Shown here piece after piece: positions 43,984 to 53,075 of a DNA stretch of 64,000 bases; position 1 is the first letter of the stretch, and each line of letters opens with the position of its first letter. The translations under genes and the position numbers were made by a program. Under the pieces are notes generated by a model, which worked only from the letters and a program-made list of their open reading frames with translations, was not told the DNA's origin and searched no databases. The DNA is from Clostridium swellfunianum (lineage in GTDB: Bacteria > Bacillota > Clostridia > Clostridiales > Clostridiaceae), in the NCBI RefSeq assembly GCF_023656515.1, contig NZ_JAMOFV010000006.1:520025-584024 (forward strand), written 5' to 3'.

Positions 43984-45000
43984 ATGAGCATAATCGGTAA
44001 TTTTTTTGGTTTTCTTAATGATCAATTATTAAAGATGACATGGCTTTCAGAACTGATAAGATTTCTTACGGAAAAGGTATTTGGGTTATCTATAAATGAC
44101 AGGCTCGGAGGCAGCATACATTTCTTTATTTACGATACTATAAAGATTTTTATTTTGTTATCAATATTGATATTTGGGATTTCCTATATCCAAAGCTATT
44201 TTCCTCCTGAAAGAACAAAAAAAATACTTGGAAATATAAAAGGTATTAAAGGTAATATACTTGGAGCGTTACTAGGAACTATTACTCCATTTTGCAGTTG
44301 CTCAAGTATTCCAATATTCATAGGATTTACGTCAGCAGGACTGCCGCTTGGAACAACCTTTTCATTCTTAATTTCTTCACCGCTTGTAGATATAGCATCA
44401 TTATTAATTTTAGCATCCTTCTTTGGTACTAAAATTGCTATAGCTTATGTAGTTGTAGGCTTAATACTTGCAGTTATAGGTGGAACTGTTATTGATAAGC
44501 TTGGACTTGAGAATCAGGTGCAAGGATATGTTCGTGAGATAGAAAACGTTGACGCTGAACATGTGGATATGACTCGCGAAGAGAGAATTTCTTTTTCTAA
44601 AGAACAGGTTAGAGATATTATAAAAAGAGTTTGGCTGTATGTATTAATAGGTGTAGGTATTGGAGCGGCAATTCACAACTGGATACCTCAATATATTGTA
44701 GAAAATGTAGTTGGAAGTAATAATCGATTTGCAGTACTCTTAGCAACAGCAGTAGGAATACCAATGTATGCCGACATCTTTGGAACGCTACCAATTGCAG
44801 AGGCTCTATTCAGCAAAGGGGTAGGCATTGGTACAGTATTATCCTTCATGATGGCTGTAACTGCTCTTTCACTTCCATCAATAATCATGCTCAGCAAGGT
44901 TGTTAAGCCAAAACTATTAACCATATTTGTTTCTATTGTAGCTGTAGGAATAATTATAATCGGTTATCTATTTAATGCTTTTTCATATATATTTATTTAA
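43984..45000 (+). CDS. ArsP/DUF318-type permease
   Basis: A 338-residue permease with about eight membrane helices. It has the family motif TPFCSCSSIPIFIGFTSAGLPLGTTFSFLISSPLVD, and the duplicated half IPMYADIFGTLPIAEALFSKGVGIGTVLSFMMAV. ArsP members export trivalent organoarsenicals such as MAs(III). Linkage with ArsR and a nearby arsM fits that use. GGGATGGGTG precedes the chosen ATG; a TTG at 43966 is possible. Confidence 0.88.
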   Translation: MSIIGNFFGFLNDQLLKMTWLSELIRFLTEKVFGLSINDRLGGSIHFFIYDTIKIFILLSILIFGISYIQSYFPPERTKKILGNIKGIKGNILGALLGTITPFCSCSSIPIFIGFTSAGLPLGTTFSFLISSPLVDIASLLILASFFGTKIAIAYVVVGLILAVIGGTVIDKLGLENQVQGYVREIENVDAEHVDMTREERISFSKEQVRDIIKRVWLYVLIGVGIGAAIHNWIPQYIVENVVGSNNRFAVLLATAVGIPMYADIFGTLPIAEALFSKGVGIGTVLSFMMAVTALSLPSIIMLSKVVKPKLLTIFVSIVAVGIIIIGYLFNAFSYIFI

Positions 45001-45019
45001 TTAAAGGGAGGGTTAATTA

Positions 45020-45247
45020 ATGGTTATCAAAATATTAGGAACTGGATGCGCCAAGTGCCATCAATTAGAGGAAAACGCAAGAAAGGCCGCTGCTGAATTA
45101 GGCATTAATGCAACAGTTGAAAAAGTAGAAGACATTAAAGAAATTATGAAGTACGGTGTAATGAGAACTCCAGCAATAGTGGTGGATGAGAAGGTAAAAT
45201 CTTTTGGAAGAGTTCTAACGCCAGATGAAATTAAAAAGTATTTATAA
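45020..45247 (+). CDS. Small thioredoxin-fold protein (redox-active disulfide protein 2 type)
   Basis: 75 residues, glutaredoxin/thioredoxin fold with the active site GTGCAKCHQLEEN and cis-Pro region MRTPAIVVDEKV. Such proteins often sit behind ArsP-type permeases and may reduce ArsC or permease cysteines. GGGAGGG precedes the ATG, 19 bases after the permease. Confidence 0.93.
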   Translation: MVIKILGTGCAKCHQLEENARKAAAELGINATVEKVEDIKEIMKYGVMRTPAIVVDEKVKSFGRVLTPDEIKKYL

Positions 45248-45251
45248 GAGA

Positions 45252-45283
45252 TTAAAAGGTCCTAGAAATAGGGCCTTTTAACA
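45252..45283 (+). terminator. Intrinsic terminator after the thioredoxin gene
   Basis: TTAAAAGGTCC / GGGCCTTTTAA hairpin. Confidence 0.8.
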
Positions 45284-45308
45284 TAAAATAAATGTTCTAG
45301 TAAAAGCA

Positions 45309-45396
45309 ATAGACTTGCAAAGGAGTTGTTTTTGCATTTATAATAACCGGCAAGGCTACTGGAGTATCTGTAATAGAAGGAATGTCAACAAATTAA
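45309..45396 (+). pseudogene. Possible membrane-protein C-terminal relic
   Basis: One frame reads CKGVVFAFIITGKATGVSVI and ends EGMSTN-stop, with no start or upstream body. It looks like the end of a transporter but could be chance. The remainder of the gap to 45553 shows nothing else. Confidence 0.25.
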
Positions 45397-45553
45397 ATCA
45401 GTAATTCTCAAAAAATGATTGGGTACATAATGTATAAACTACTGATTAGTCAAGGGTATAAGAGGTAGAGCAATTAAATTTTGTAGAAAAATGAAGGTAT
45501 TTTTGTATTTATGTAGAACATATTTAAAATATTATTTTTTTGGAGGGATGAAG

Positions 45554-45865
45554 TTGAATATAAAAGAAAGTAAGACGTTCAATAATATAAGGATTAGAAT
45601 TTCTATATTAATAGTGCTCTATAGTTTTCTTATGCTTGCTTTACCTAGAACTACTGGATATTTAACTATTATAGGAGTTATTGTATTTGGAGTTTACTTA
45701 TTTGCAAAAAATCAAAAATTTAAAGAAAAGTCGAAGTTGGCAAAAACATTAACTACTATAGGATTAAGTTTTGTGATTATATTTGCACTAGGATTGACAA
45801 CGCTTAGTCCTGAATCATTAGAACAAACCAGATCAGCAGCAGAAAAAACTCAGATTCAGAAGTAA
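45554..45865 (+). CDS. Small two/three-TM membrane protein (unknown)
   Basis: About 103 residues with three hydrophobic segments (ISILIVLYSFLMLAL, YLTIIGVIVFGVYLFA, TLTTIGLSFVIIFALGLTTL) and a polar tail. Family not recognised. GGAGGG lies six bases before the TTG at 45554. The ATG at 45548 abuts the ribosome-binding site, and an ATG at 45491 has none, so TTG is preferred. Function unknown. Confidence 0.6.
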   Translation: MNIKESKTFNNIRIRISILIVLYSFLMLALPRTTGYLTIIGVIVFGVYLFAKNQKFKEKSKLAKTLTTIGLSFVIIFALGLTTLSPESLEQTRSAAEKTQIQK

Positions 45866-45879
45866 TTGGAAATACATGT

Positions 45880-45919
45880 CCTGCAAGCCTCTATATTTAA
45901 GGTATTGCAGGATTTTTTT
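45880..45919 (+). terminator. Intrinsic terminator
   Basis: CCTGCAA / TTGCAGG stem followed by ATTTTTTT. Confidence 0.8.
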
Positions 45920-45943
45920 GCTACTAAGGCATGATTATCAAAT

Positions 45944-45987
45944 AAAGTTAACTTGTTATATTTTTAAAAATTTAACAAGTTAACTTT
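45944..45987. repeat. 15-bp perfect inverted repeat
   Basis: AAAGTTAACTTGTTA and its exact complement around a 14-base AT loop, in the 383-base gap before the LPQTG gene. No other feature was found in that gap. Confidence 0.6.
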
Positions 45988-46248
45988 TCGTCCTGCTAGA
46001 GAAAAGCGCCACACTCCACTTAATACTTCAACACCATTCTTAAACCTAGACTAATTCTAAAGAGACAGGTTGCTATGTTTTGCACTTCTAATCAAATTCT
46101 AATCTTTCAGTAATTGCTCCTTATGTAACCTTCATAAGATTGATTGTAGCCCTGTTTTTTATTATTAGCGCTTATTCAACATAAGTAGTCAAGATGATAC
46201 ATATTATGCTAAGGTATTAATGAATTTTACATGAGTGGAGGAGACAAA

Positions 46249-48219
46249 ATGAAAAAACAAAAGACATTGGGAATTATTACCGCTGTGGTATTTTTACTTA
46301 CAGCACTGTCTATGAATATTAGTAGTGGAGGCAAAGTTAAAGCAGAAACCTCTAATATTCCACAATACCTGGAATATAAAAAAACGTATAACCGTTTTGT
46401 TTATCAATGGAAAAACAAAACCTTTCTTGCTGTGGAGGATGACAGCAGGCCCAATACAAGCCAAGGACAGTATCCTAATAACCTTAAATTTGTTGTAATT
46501 GAAAATGGCATTGAAAAACTTATCACCATTGATAGCAAATTAATGCCTAGTTCTTCTAGCGCTTCTAGCATTATTGGGGTGTATAACGAGGAGCTATACT
46601 ATGTGTGTTTTGATTTCAGTAATAATACTAGGAGAGAGTATATTAGTAAGTTAAATTTCAATACAAATGATATTAGCAAAGTTATGGATGTTCCACAATC
46701 TAAAACTCTTAATTCCAGCAATTTTGCACATTCATATGTTAAGAAAGTAATTATGGACAAGACAGGGAGGTTCTCATTTATAAGAGAATATGCATCAATA
46801 GGTCTTGATCAGGAAAGTTACTTAGTATTTATAAATGCTGATAAAGAATATGTACTAAAAACAAGATATGTATCTGAAATACCTGAATTTATGAATCAAG
46901 TATGGGTTTCAGATTGTCTATTTGATAATGAAGGAAATGTATGGATAGAAGCTTTTAAGGAATACGATAAGAAAGAGGGCACTGTAGAGGCAATTAAAGC
47001 TCTAGAGGGTGCTTATAAGTCCGGACAGCTTAAGAACGAAAAGTTCTTATATAGGCTTGATTCTAATAATCAAGTTACAAAATATAATGTTGACAGCCTA
47101 ACAGATATGTTTGGAGTGTTCAGCTATGCATTCTTTGATAAGGATAATAATTTTTGGGCTATGACGTCTGATTATGTAGACAATGTATCGAAGACAGATA
47201 TACTAAAACTCAAATTTAATAATGGTGCAGTCACAGTTCTTGAAAAGCTGCCTTTAGTGGACATAACCCAGATGACTAGGGATGCTAACGGAAATCTATG
47301 GGCCATATCTAATGGTACAATTATGAAATATGAAAATGGACAAATGATTGCAAAATATCAGGCCTATAAGGAATTTCATAATGAGCGTATAAATGTTTAC
47401 GATGATAATAATCTGCTAGTGTATGGCGATGAAGGATATACTTTAATTTCTAAATCTAGTAAACCTGCATCAGATGAGAAGCCTGTGGAGGAAAGTCCTA
47501 AAGAAGTTAAAGAGAATCCAAAATATGAAGTAGTAATAAGCGAGGACAAATCAAATGCAGCAGTTAAAATCGATTCCAATCAACTGCAAAAGGACGGAAA
47601 AAATCTTATAAACATTGCAGCTAATAATGCTGTGACTTCCTTCAGTGTAAGTATGGAGGCAGCGGCAATAAACGGCGGCAGCGGGAATTTAAGTATTGAT
47701 GCTAACCTGCTTAAGATAGAAATGCCTTTTAGCATTGTTGATTATGAAAACTTAGGACAAGGTTCAACTGTAAACTTTAAATACACAGTAAAAAAGAATG
47801 ATCCTTCCTTGAACAGTTTGAAAAGCATTGGAAAGTTATTTGATTTTTCGCTGTCTACAAATAATAGCGACCAAAGCCTGATAAAAGATATACATAAGTT
47901 CAACAGTGGAAAAGTTAAGGTAACAGTTAAGCTAACCCAAGAAGAGCTTAAATCATTGAGCAGTGACAATCTTTCAGCCTATTACTTCAACGAAAGTGAA
48001 GGAATCTGGGAGAAAATTGGTGGAAGCCTCGATAAGAGCAACCTGACTTTTACCTTTGAAACAGATCACTTTAGTAAATTTACACTAGGGCATACCGATG
48101 GAATGCTGCCACAAACAGGTTCATCCTTTGATGGTTTCACACTTGCGGTTATAGCTTTAGCTTGTATAGCTGTTGGTTTGAAATTAATAAAGAGAGAAGA
48201 CCTTTCAATAAGAAATTAA
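46249..48219 (+). CDS. LPQTG sortase-anchored surface protein with propeller-like N-terminus
   Basis: A 656-residue exported protein. A signal peptide is followed by ~390 residues with repeated NxWAxSxG/DNEGNVWIEAF strands, like two-component-type propeller blades. A Pro/Glu/Lys linker (~410-430) and an Ig/beta-rich domain (~435-610) follow. The C-terminus has LPQTG, a hydrophobic segment and a basic end (KLIKRED). This is a classical sortase signal. GGAGGAG lies before the ATG; an upstream start at 46231 lacks one. Ligand unknown. Confidence 0.82.
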   Translation: MKKQKTLGIITAVVFLLTALSMNISSGGKVKAETSNIPQYLEYKKTYNRFVYQWKNKTFLAVEDDSRPNTSQGQYPNNLKFVVIENGIEKLITIDSKLMPSSSSASSIIGVYNEELYYVCFDFSNNTRREYISKLNFNTNDISKVMDVPQSKTLNSSNFAHSYVKKVIMDKTGRFSFIREYASIGLDQESYLVFINADKEYVLKTRYVSEIPEFMNQVWVSDCLFDNEGNVWIEAFKEYDKKEGTVEAIKALEGAYKSGQLKNEKFLYRLDSNNQVTKYNVDSLTDMFGVFSYAFFDKDNNFWAMTSDYVDNVSKTDILKLKFNNGAVTVLEKLPLVDITQMTRDANGNLWAISNGTIMKYENGQMIAKYQAYKEFHNERINVYDDNNLLVYGDEGYTLISKSSKPASDEKPVEESPKEVKENPKYEVVISEDKSNAAVKIDSNQLQKDGKNLINIAANNAVTSFSVSMEAAAINGGSGNLSIDANLLKIEMPFSIVDYENLGQGSTVNFKYTVKKNDPSLNSLKSIGKLFDFSLSTNNSDQSLIKDIHKFNSGKVKVTVKLTQEELKSLSSDNLSAYYFNESEGIWEKIGGSLDKSNLTFTFETDHFSKFTLGHTDGMLPQTGSSFDGFTLAVIALACIAVGLKLIKREDLSIRN

Positions 48220-48234
48220 TTTCTTTTGCAGAAT

Positions 48235-48285
48235 AAAGGATAGTTATCGAGATCTTTAGATCAGATACTATCCTTTTAATTTTAG
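48235..48285 (+). terminator. Intrinsic terminator after the LPQTG gene
   Basis: AAAGGATAGT / ACTATCCTTT outer stem enclosing GATCTTTAGATC, followed by TTAATTTT. Confidence 0.8.
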
Positions 48286-48307
48286 ACAAAATTTTCCTTT
48301 AGATGTA

Positions 48308-48361
48308 TTGACAAATAAAACCATAAAGTATATTATGATATTAACAAGGTGTTATTAACAA
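48308..48361 (+). promoter_or_regulatory. Promoter and candidate operator of the NAD operon
   Basis: TTGACA at 48308-48313, a 17-base spacer, and TATTAT at 48331-48336. A direct repeat TATTAACAA occurs at 48339-48347 and 48353-48361 over the expected transcription start. NrtR autoregulation is plausible, but the repeat is not a known NrtR consensus that I can confirm. Confidence 0.6.
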
Positions 48362-48390
48362 AATGATAAAAAGAAATCGAGGTTATAACT

Positions 48391-49287
48391 ATGGGAAACA
48401 TAAATACTAAAAACAAACAAGGATTAACTGAAGAAGAATTTTTAGAGAAATATGATGCCGATGTATTCAAGAAGCCATCCTTTACAGTAGATATGCTCAT
48501 TTTTACTGTTACAGATGAGGAAAAAGAAAATTACAGGAGGCTTCCTGAAAAGTCATTAAAAATCCTTTTAGTGAAGCGAGGAAATCATCCTTATATAGGA
48601 AAATGGGCGCTTCCAGGTGGATTTATCTCAGTTGATGAAAGTCTAGATGAAGCCGCAGCACGAGTACTAAAGACTGAAACAAATATTGATGATATTTATA
48701 TGGAACAGCTGTATACCTGGGGGGAAGTAGGCAGGGACCTAAGAACCAGAGTTATAAGTTCATCCTATATGGCATTAGTTGATAGTAATAATTTAAATGT
48801 TAAAGTAGGAAGTGATGAGGAGGATGCAAGATGGTTTAATGTAAAGTATAACTTGCTGGAGGAAAAGAAAGTAGCAGTTGAAAAAGGATATATATACGAG
48901 AGAATAGTTGAGATAAAACTTTGGAATGGTAGTGAGGAATTATTCTCTAGGATTAAAATCACTGAAAATATAAATGGAACTGTAACCCGAGAGCTTATTG
49001 AAACCATAGGAATGGCCTTTGACCATGGCAAATTCATTGAATATGGCATCGATAGACTTAGAAAAAAAATTGAGTATACAAGTTTAGCTTTTAATCTTAT
49101 GTCGGAGTTATTTACTTTGACTGAGCTTCAGCAGGTTTATGAGGTTATTCAAGGCAAGGAACTTTTAGCTGCGGCCTTTAGAAGAAAGATTGCAAACATG
49201 GTTGTTGAAACAGAGGAATTTACAAAAGATGCAGGTCATAGACCTTCTAAACTTTTTAAATATAATTCAGGTTGGAAAAGAGATTAG
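48391..49287 (+). CDS. nrtR: NrtR-type Nudix-related transcriptional regulator of NAD metabolism
   Basis: A 298-residue protein: an N-terminal Nudix-like domain (~residues 25-160) and a C-terminal winged helix (~215-295). The Nudix box is broken: the REUxEE core reads RVLKTET, so hydrolysis is unlikely, as in NrtR regulators that sense ADP-ribose. The following four genes are all for NAD salvage, which supports the role. First gene of the operon. Confidence 0.87.
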   Translation: MGNINTKNKQGLTEEEFLEKYDADVFKKPSFTVDMLIFTVTDEEKENYRRLPEKSLKILLVKRGNHPYIGKWALPGGFISVDESLDEAAARVLKTETNIDDIYMEQLYTWGEVGRDLRTRVISSSYMALVDSNNLNVKVGSDEEDARWFNVKYNLLEEKKVAVEKGYIYERIVEIKLWNGSEELFSRIKITENINGTVTRELIETIGMAFDHGKFIEYGIDRLRKKIEYTSLAFNLMSELFTLTELQQVYEVIQGKELLAAAFRRKIANMVVETEEFTKDAGHRPSKLFKYNSGWKRD

Positions 49288-49344
49288 TCATGGCTTAAAA
49301 GATATAAGGATTATAACGAAAAATTAATTAGTGAGGGGATTATA

Positions 49345-50154
49345 ATGATTTATCTTAATGGAGAAAAAGTTGAAATTAAGAAATTTCCAAACGGTGAAGC
49401 ATTAATCAATGCTGAGAAATTAAACTTAGTAGCGGGAATAAATGAAATTAAATTAAAATTTGAAAGTGACCAGGATATAACCCATTTAATATTTTTAAAA
49501 AGTCATTTAGATGAGAAAAAAATAAAATGTAATTTAATTCTACCATACTTGCCTTATAGTCGAATGGATAGAACCGAAGGTACAATGGTGTTTACTTTGA
49601 AATATCTTTGTAGATTAATAAATGACTTAAGCTTTGAAAGCGTAACTATATTTGAACCTCATTCTGAAGTTTCTAGCGCATTATTAGATAGAGTTAATGT
49701 AGTTAACATGACTAAAATATTGGCAGAAGACCTTTTGAGAAAATTAGATAATGGAAAGGATGAGGTTTATTTAGTTTATCCAGATGCAGGGGCAGAAAAG
49801 AGATATAGAAAATTAATAAATTATGAAAAAGTTTTAACTGCAAGCAAAGAAAGAGACTTTAAAACAGGCTATATCAAAAACTTAGAGATTAAAAGCAGTG
49901 CAGAAGTAAAAGACTTTAAAGCTATTATAGTGGATGATTTATGCTCAAAGGGCGGCACCTTTATGCTTACAGCTTCTAAGCTGAAAGAAATTGGAGCTAA
50001 CGAAATATATTTAGTGGTTACTCATTGCGAGAATACTATTTTTGAAGGCGAACTATTAAAAAGTGATTTAATTAAGGAAATTTATACTACAGATAGTATT
50101 TTAGATAAAAATCATGAAAAGATTAAGCTTTATAATGGGGGTATTGTATTATGA
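49345..50154 (+). CDS. Short ribose-phosphate pyrophosphokinase (PRPP synthetase)-like protein
   Basis: 269 residues, against ~315 for ordinary Prs. The PRPP-binding loop is IIVDDLCSKGGTF (~residue 190), the N-terminal domain has LPYLPYSRMDRTEG, and FEPHSE is like the flexible/ribose region. It would make PRPP for the phosphoribosyltransferase two genes downstream. It is a divergent, operon-specific copy rather than the housekeeping prs. It overlaps the next gene by four bases. Confidence 0.88.
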   Translation: MIYLNGEKVEIKKFPNGEALINAEKLNLVAGINEIKLKFESDQDITHLIFLKSHLDEKKIKCNLILPYLPYSRMDRTEGTMVFTLKYLCRLINDLSFESVTIFEPHSEVSSALLDRVNVVNMTKILAEDLLRKLDNGKDEVYLVYPDAGAEKRYRKLINYEKVLTASKERDFKTGYIKNLEIKSSAEVKDFKAIIVDDLCSKGGTFMLTASKLKEIGANEIYLVVTHCENTIFEGELLKSDLIKEIYTTDSILDKNHEKIKLYNGGIVL

Positions 50155-50696
50155 AAAAGTTATTAGTTGTTATTGACTACCAAAAGGATTTTGTGGATGG
50201 AGCTCTTGGTTTTGAAAAAGCGGTAACTTTAGAACAAGGCATATATAATAAGGTTAATAAATATCTTGAAAATGGTGATAAGGTACTTTTCACCTATGAT
50301 ACTCACTTTGAGCAATATCCTCAAACTAGAGAGGGCAAAAACCTTCCAGTAATCCATTGTGTTAAAGACACTGAAGGGCATAAGCTCTATGGAAAGCTAA
50401 AGGATTTTTCAAGGGCAGAAAATACTTTTCATAATGAAAAGAAGGGCTTTGGAATTTCACCAGAGGACATGATTAAAATATCAAAAGAAATAGGAGAAGA
50501 TGTTAAGGAAATTGAACTAGTTGGAGTTGTTACAAATATATGTGTAATCAGTAATGTGGTACTCTTCCAATCACAATATAGAGAAGCAGATATTATTGTG
50601 GATGCAAGCCTATGTGCAAGCTTTGATGACTCGTTACATCATAAGGCATTAGATGTAATTGAAGGACTGCAGGGTAAAGTTATAAATAGACAATAA
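50151..50696 (+). CDS. pncA: Nicotinamidase-like cysteine hydrolase
   Basis: A 181-residue isochorismatase-fold hydrolase. Catalytic Asp is in VVIDYQKDFVDGALG (~residue 9), and the nucleophile Cys in LVGVVTNICVISNV (~131). A Lys lies in the expected NTFHNEKKGFG region. Nicotinamidases convert nicotinamide to nicotinate, and the operon context supports this over other amidase activities. ATGA overlap with the PRPP synthetase gene. Confidence 0.88.
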   Translation: MKKLLVVIDYQKDFVDGALGFEKAVTLEQGIYNKVNKYLENGDKVLFTYDTHFEQYPQTREGKNLPVIHCVKDTEGHKLYGKLKDFSRAENTFHNEKKGFGISPEDMIKISKEIGEDVKEIELVGVVTNICVISNVVLFQSQYREADIIVDASLCASFDDSLHHKALDVIEGLQGKVINRQ

Positions 50697-50715
50697 AAGT
50701 TATGGGGTGAGAATT

Positions 50716-52185
50716 ATGTTAAATCCAATGTTATTAACTGATTTTTATAAAACCATTCATCATTTGTGCTATGCACCGGGAATGACTAAATTAGTAAGCT
50801 ATTGGACCCCTAGGATGTCTAGAAAAGAAGACATGAATAAGGTTGTTATGTTTGGACTACAGCCCTTTATAAAAAAGTATTTAATACAATACTTTAATGA
50901 AAACTTTTTTAATAGGCCTAAGGAAGCTGTAGTTTCTGAGTACAAAAAACTTATTTCTAAAACTATGGGAACACTAGCAGCAGATACAAAACATATTGAA
51001 GCGCTGCATGATTTAGGCTACTTGCCTATACAGATTAAAGCAGTGGCAGAAGGAACAAGAGTAAATATAAAGACTCCAATGATTGAAATTACAAATACTC
51101 ACGAGGATTTTCCATGGCTTGTCAATTATTTAGAAACCTTTATGAGCTGTAATATTTGGCAGCCAATGACTAGTGCAACTATAGCTTATAGATATAGAGA
51201 AATATTAGAAAAATATTTTGCTCTTACTGTTGATAATGGGGATATAAGAAGAGCTTGTGGGGATTTTAGCATGAGAGGCTTTAGTTCAATAGAGAGTGCA
51301 GAACTAAGCGGCGCAGCACATCTTCTGTCTTTTTTAGGAACAGCAACAATACCTGCTATAAGCTATTTAGAAGAGTACTACAATTGTAACGTAGAAGAGG
51401 AGTTAGTAGGACTTGGAACGCCTTCTACAGAGCACAGTGTAATGTGCAGTTATGGAGAAAATGAATTTGAAGCTTACAGAAGATTAATTACAGAAGTGTT
51501 CCCAAGTGGAGCTTTAAGCATAGTATCTGACACTTATGATTATTGGAAGGTAATAACTGATATATTGCCAAAATTAAAAGAGGATATATTAAATAGAGAG
51601 GGTAAAATTGTTATAAGAGGAGATAGTGGGGATCCAGTAAAAATAATTTGCGGAGATAAAAATGCTGAAAAAGGCAGTGAGGAGTACAAGGGCACTGTGG
51701 AGCTTCTATGGGACATTTTTGGTGGAGAGGTTAATTCAAAAGGCTATAAGGTTTTAAACAGTAAAATAGGAACAATTTATGGTGACAGCATAACTGTAGA
51801 AAGATGTGAAGAGATTTGCAAGGGCTTAGAAGAAAACGGCTTTGCAGTGAGCAATTGCATATTAGGAATTGGCTCATACACTTATCAGTACAACACCAGA
51901 GATACCTTTGGTTTTGCACTAAAGGCTACCCATGCTGTTATAAATGGAAAAGAAAAGTTTATCTTTAAAGATCCTAAAACTGATGACGGTAATTTTAAAA
52001 AGTCTCAAAAGGGAATGTGTTATGTATATAAAGAGGGGCAAGATATTTTATATAAAGATGAATTAACTATTAAAGAGCAAGAGGAGCTTAAGGACAATTT
52101 GCTGGAAGTGGTATTTAAGGATGGTAAGTTAATTAAGGATTTTTCCTTAGCTGAAATAAGAAATAGGCTTCATGGAAATTTCTAA
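50716..52185 (+). CDS. NAMPT-fold nicotin(am)ate phosphoribosyltransferase
   Basis: A 489-residue enzyme of the NAMPT/NadV type (DFYKTIHHLCYAPGMTKLVSYWTPR; GDFSMRGFSSIESAELSGAAHLLSF; STEHSVM; RGDSGDP). In NAMPT the Asp of FKGTDT recognises the nicotinamide amide. Here the motif is FLGTAT (Ala ~210), so nicotinate could be the true substrate. That would fit the nicotinamidase and NadE beside it. ATG 50716 follows GGGGTGA; the upstream GTG 50707 is less likely. Confidence 0.88.
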   Translation: MLNPMLLTDFYKTIHHLCYAPGMTKLVSYWTPRMSRKEDMNKVVMFGLQPFIKKYLIQYFNENFFNRPKEAVVSEYKKLISKTMGTLAADTKHIEALHDLGYLPIQIKAVAEGTRVNIKTPMIEITNTHEDFPWLVNYLETFMSCNIWQPMTSATIAYRYREILEKYFALTVDNGDIRRACGDFSMRGFSSIESAELSGAAHLLSFLGTATIPAISYLEEYYNCNVEEELVGLGTPSTEHSVMCSYGENEFEAYRRLITEVFPSGALSIVSDTYDYWKVITDILPKLKEDILNREGKIVIRGDSGDPVKIICGDKNAEKGSEEYKGTVELLWDIFGGEVNSKGYKVLNSKIGTIYGDSITVERCEEICKGLEENGFAVSNCILGIGSYTYQYNTRDTFGFALKATHAVINGKEKFIFKDPKTDDGNFKKSQKGMCYVYKEGQDILYKDELTIKEQEELKDNLLEVVFKDGKLIKDFSLAEIRNRLHGNF

Positions 52186-52199
52186 CGGAGGTGTTTATA

Positions 52200-52934
52200 A
52201 TGAGGGCTAATTTTAGTGCAGAAAAGATAAGTAAAGATATTTTAAACTGGATTAAAGACTATTTTAAGGCTCAGCCTGGTGCCAAGGGTGCTGTAATTGG
52301 AATAAGTGCCGGTAAGGATAGTACCATAGCTGCAAAGCTTTTAGTAGAAGCTTTGGGTAAGGAAAGAGTATTTGGAGTTTTAATGCCTAATGGTGAACAA
52401 AAAGATATTTCTGACAGCCTGAGAGTTGTAGATATTCTTGGAATCAGCTATAAAACAGTTAATATTGAAAAGGCTTATAAGGGTCTATTAGAGGGCATTG
52501 GTGAAGAGACATTATCAATAGATGCAAAAATCAATATTCCGCCAAGGCTAAGAATGACCACCTTGTACGCTATTGCAGCAGCTTTGCATTATAGAGTGTG
52601 CGGCACAGGAAATAAATCTGAGGGTTTTGTTGGTTACACAACTAAATGGGGAGACAATGCATCTGATTTTAATCCTATAGGAGATTTGACTACTGAAGAA
52701 GTTGTAGCCATAGGGGATTATTTAGACTTGCCATATGAATTAACTCATAAAACTCCAAGTGACGGGTTAAGTGGAAAGTCTGATGAGGAAAAACTAGGTT
52801 TTACCTATAAACAGCTTAATGATTTTATTGAAAATGGAAGCTCCAAAGATGCAGAAATTGATGAAAAGATTATACTCAAGCATGAGTATAATAAGCATAA
52901 GGGTATTTTGCCACCGAAGTATAAATTAGGATAG
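52200..52934 (+). CDS. nadE: NAD+ synthetase, ammonia-dependent
   Basis: A 244-residue PP-loop enzyme: GISAGKDST (~residue 36), RMTTLYAIAAALHYRVCGTGNKSE and GDLTTEEVVAIGDYL. No glutaminase domain, so free ammonia is the nitrogen donor. It amidates nicotinate adenine dinucleotide to NAD in the last step. GGAGG precedes this ATG. The adenylyltransferase (nadD) is not in the operon and must be elsewhere. Confidence 0.95.
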   Translation: MRANFSAEKISKDILNWIKDYFKAQPGAKGAVIGISAGKDSTIAAKLLVEALGKERVFGVLMPNGEQKDISDSLRVVDILGISYKTVNIEKAYKGLLEGIGEETLSIDAKINIPPRLRMTTLYAIAAALHYRVCGTGNKSEGFVGYTTKWGDNASDFNPIGDLTTEEVVAIGDYLDLPYELTHKTPSDGLSGKSDEEKLGFTYKQLNDFIENGSSKDAEIDEKIILKHEYNKHKGILPPKYKLG

Positions 52935-53075
52935 TGTTTGGGTTCCCCCTTAGTTTTGGCCAAACCATATAACATCTAATGAATGTTTAGGGCTTCTCAT
53001 CAAAACCAACGGGAAACCTGTCTTGTTTTAATAATTTAAATAATAGATATAGTTGTTATCTGCCAGCCGTTTTAA

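Noticed and set aside
46100-46160. Single CTTCATAA sequence before the LPQTG gene as a regulon box
   Set aside because: There is only one box and no -10 hexamer at the fixed 16-bp distance.
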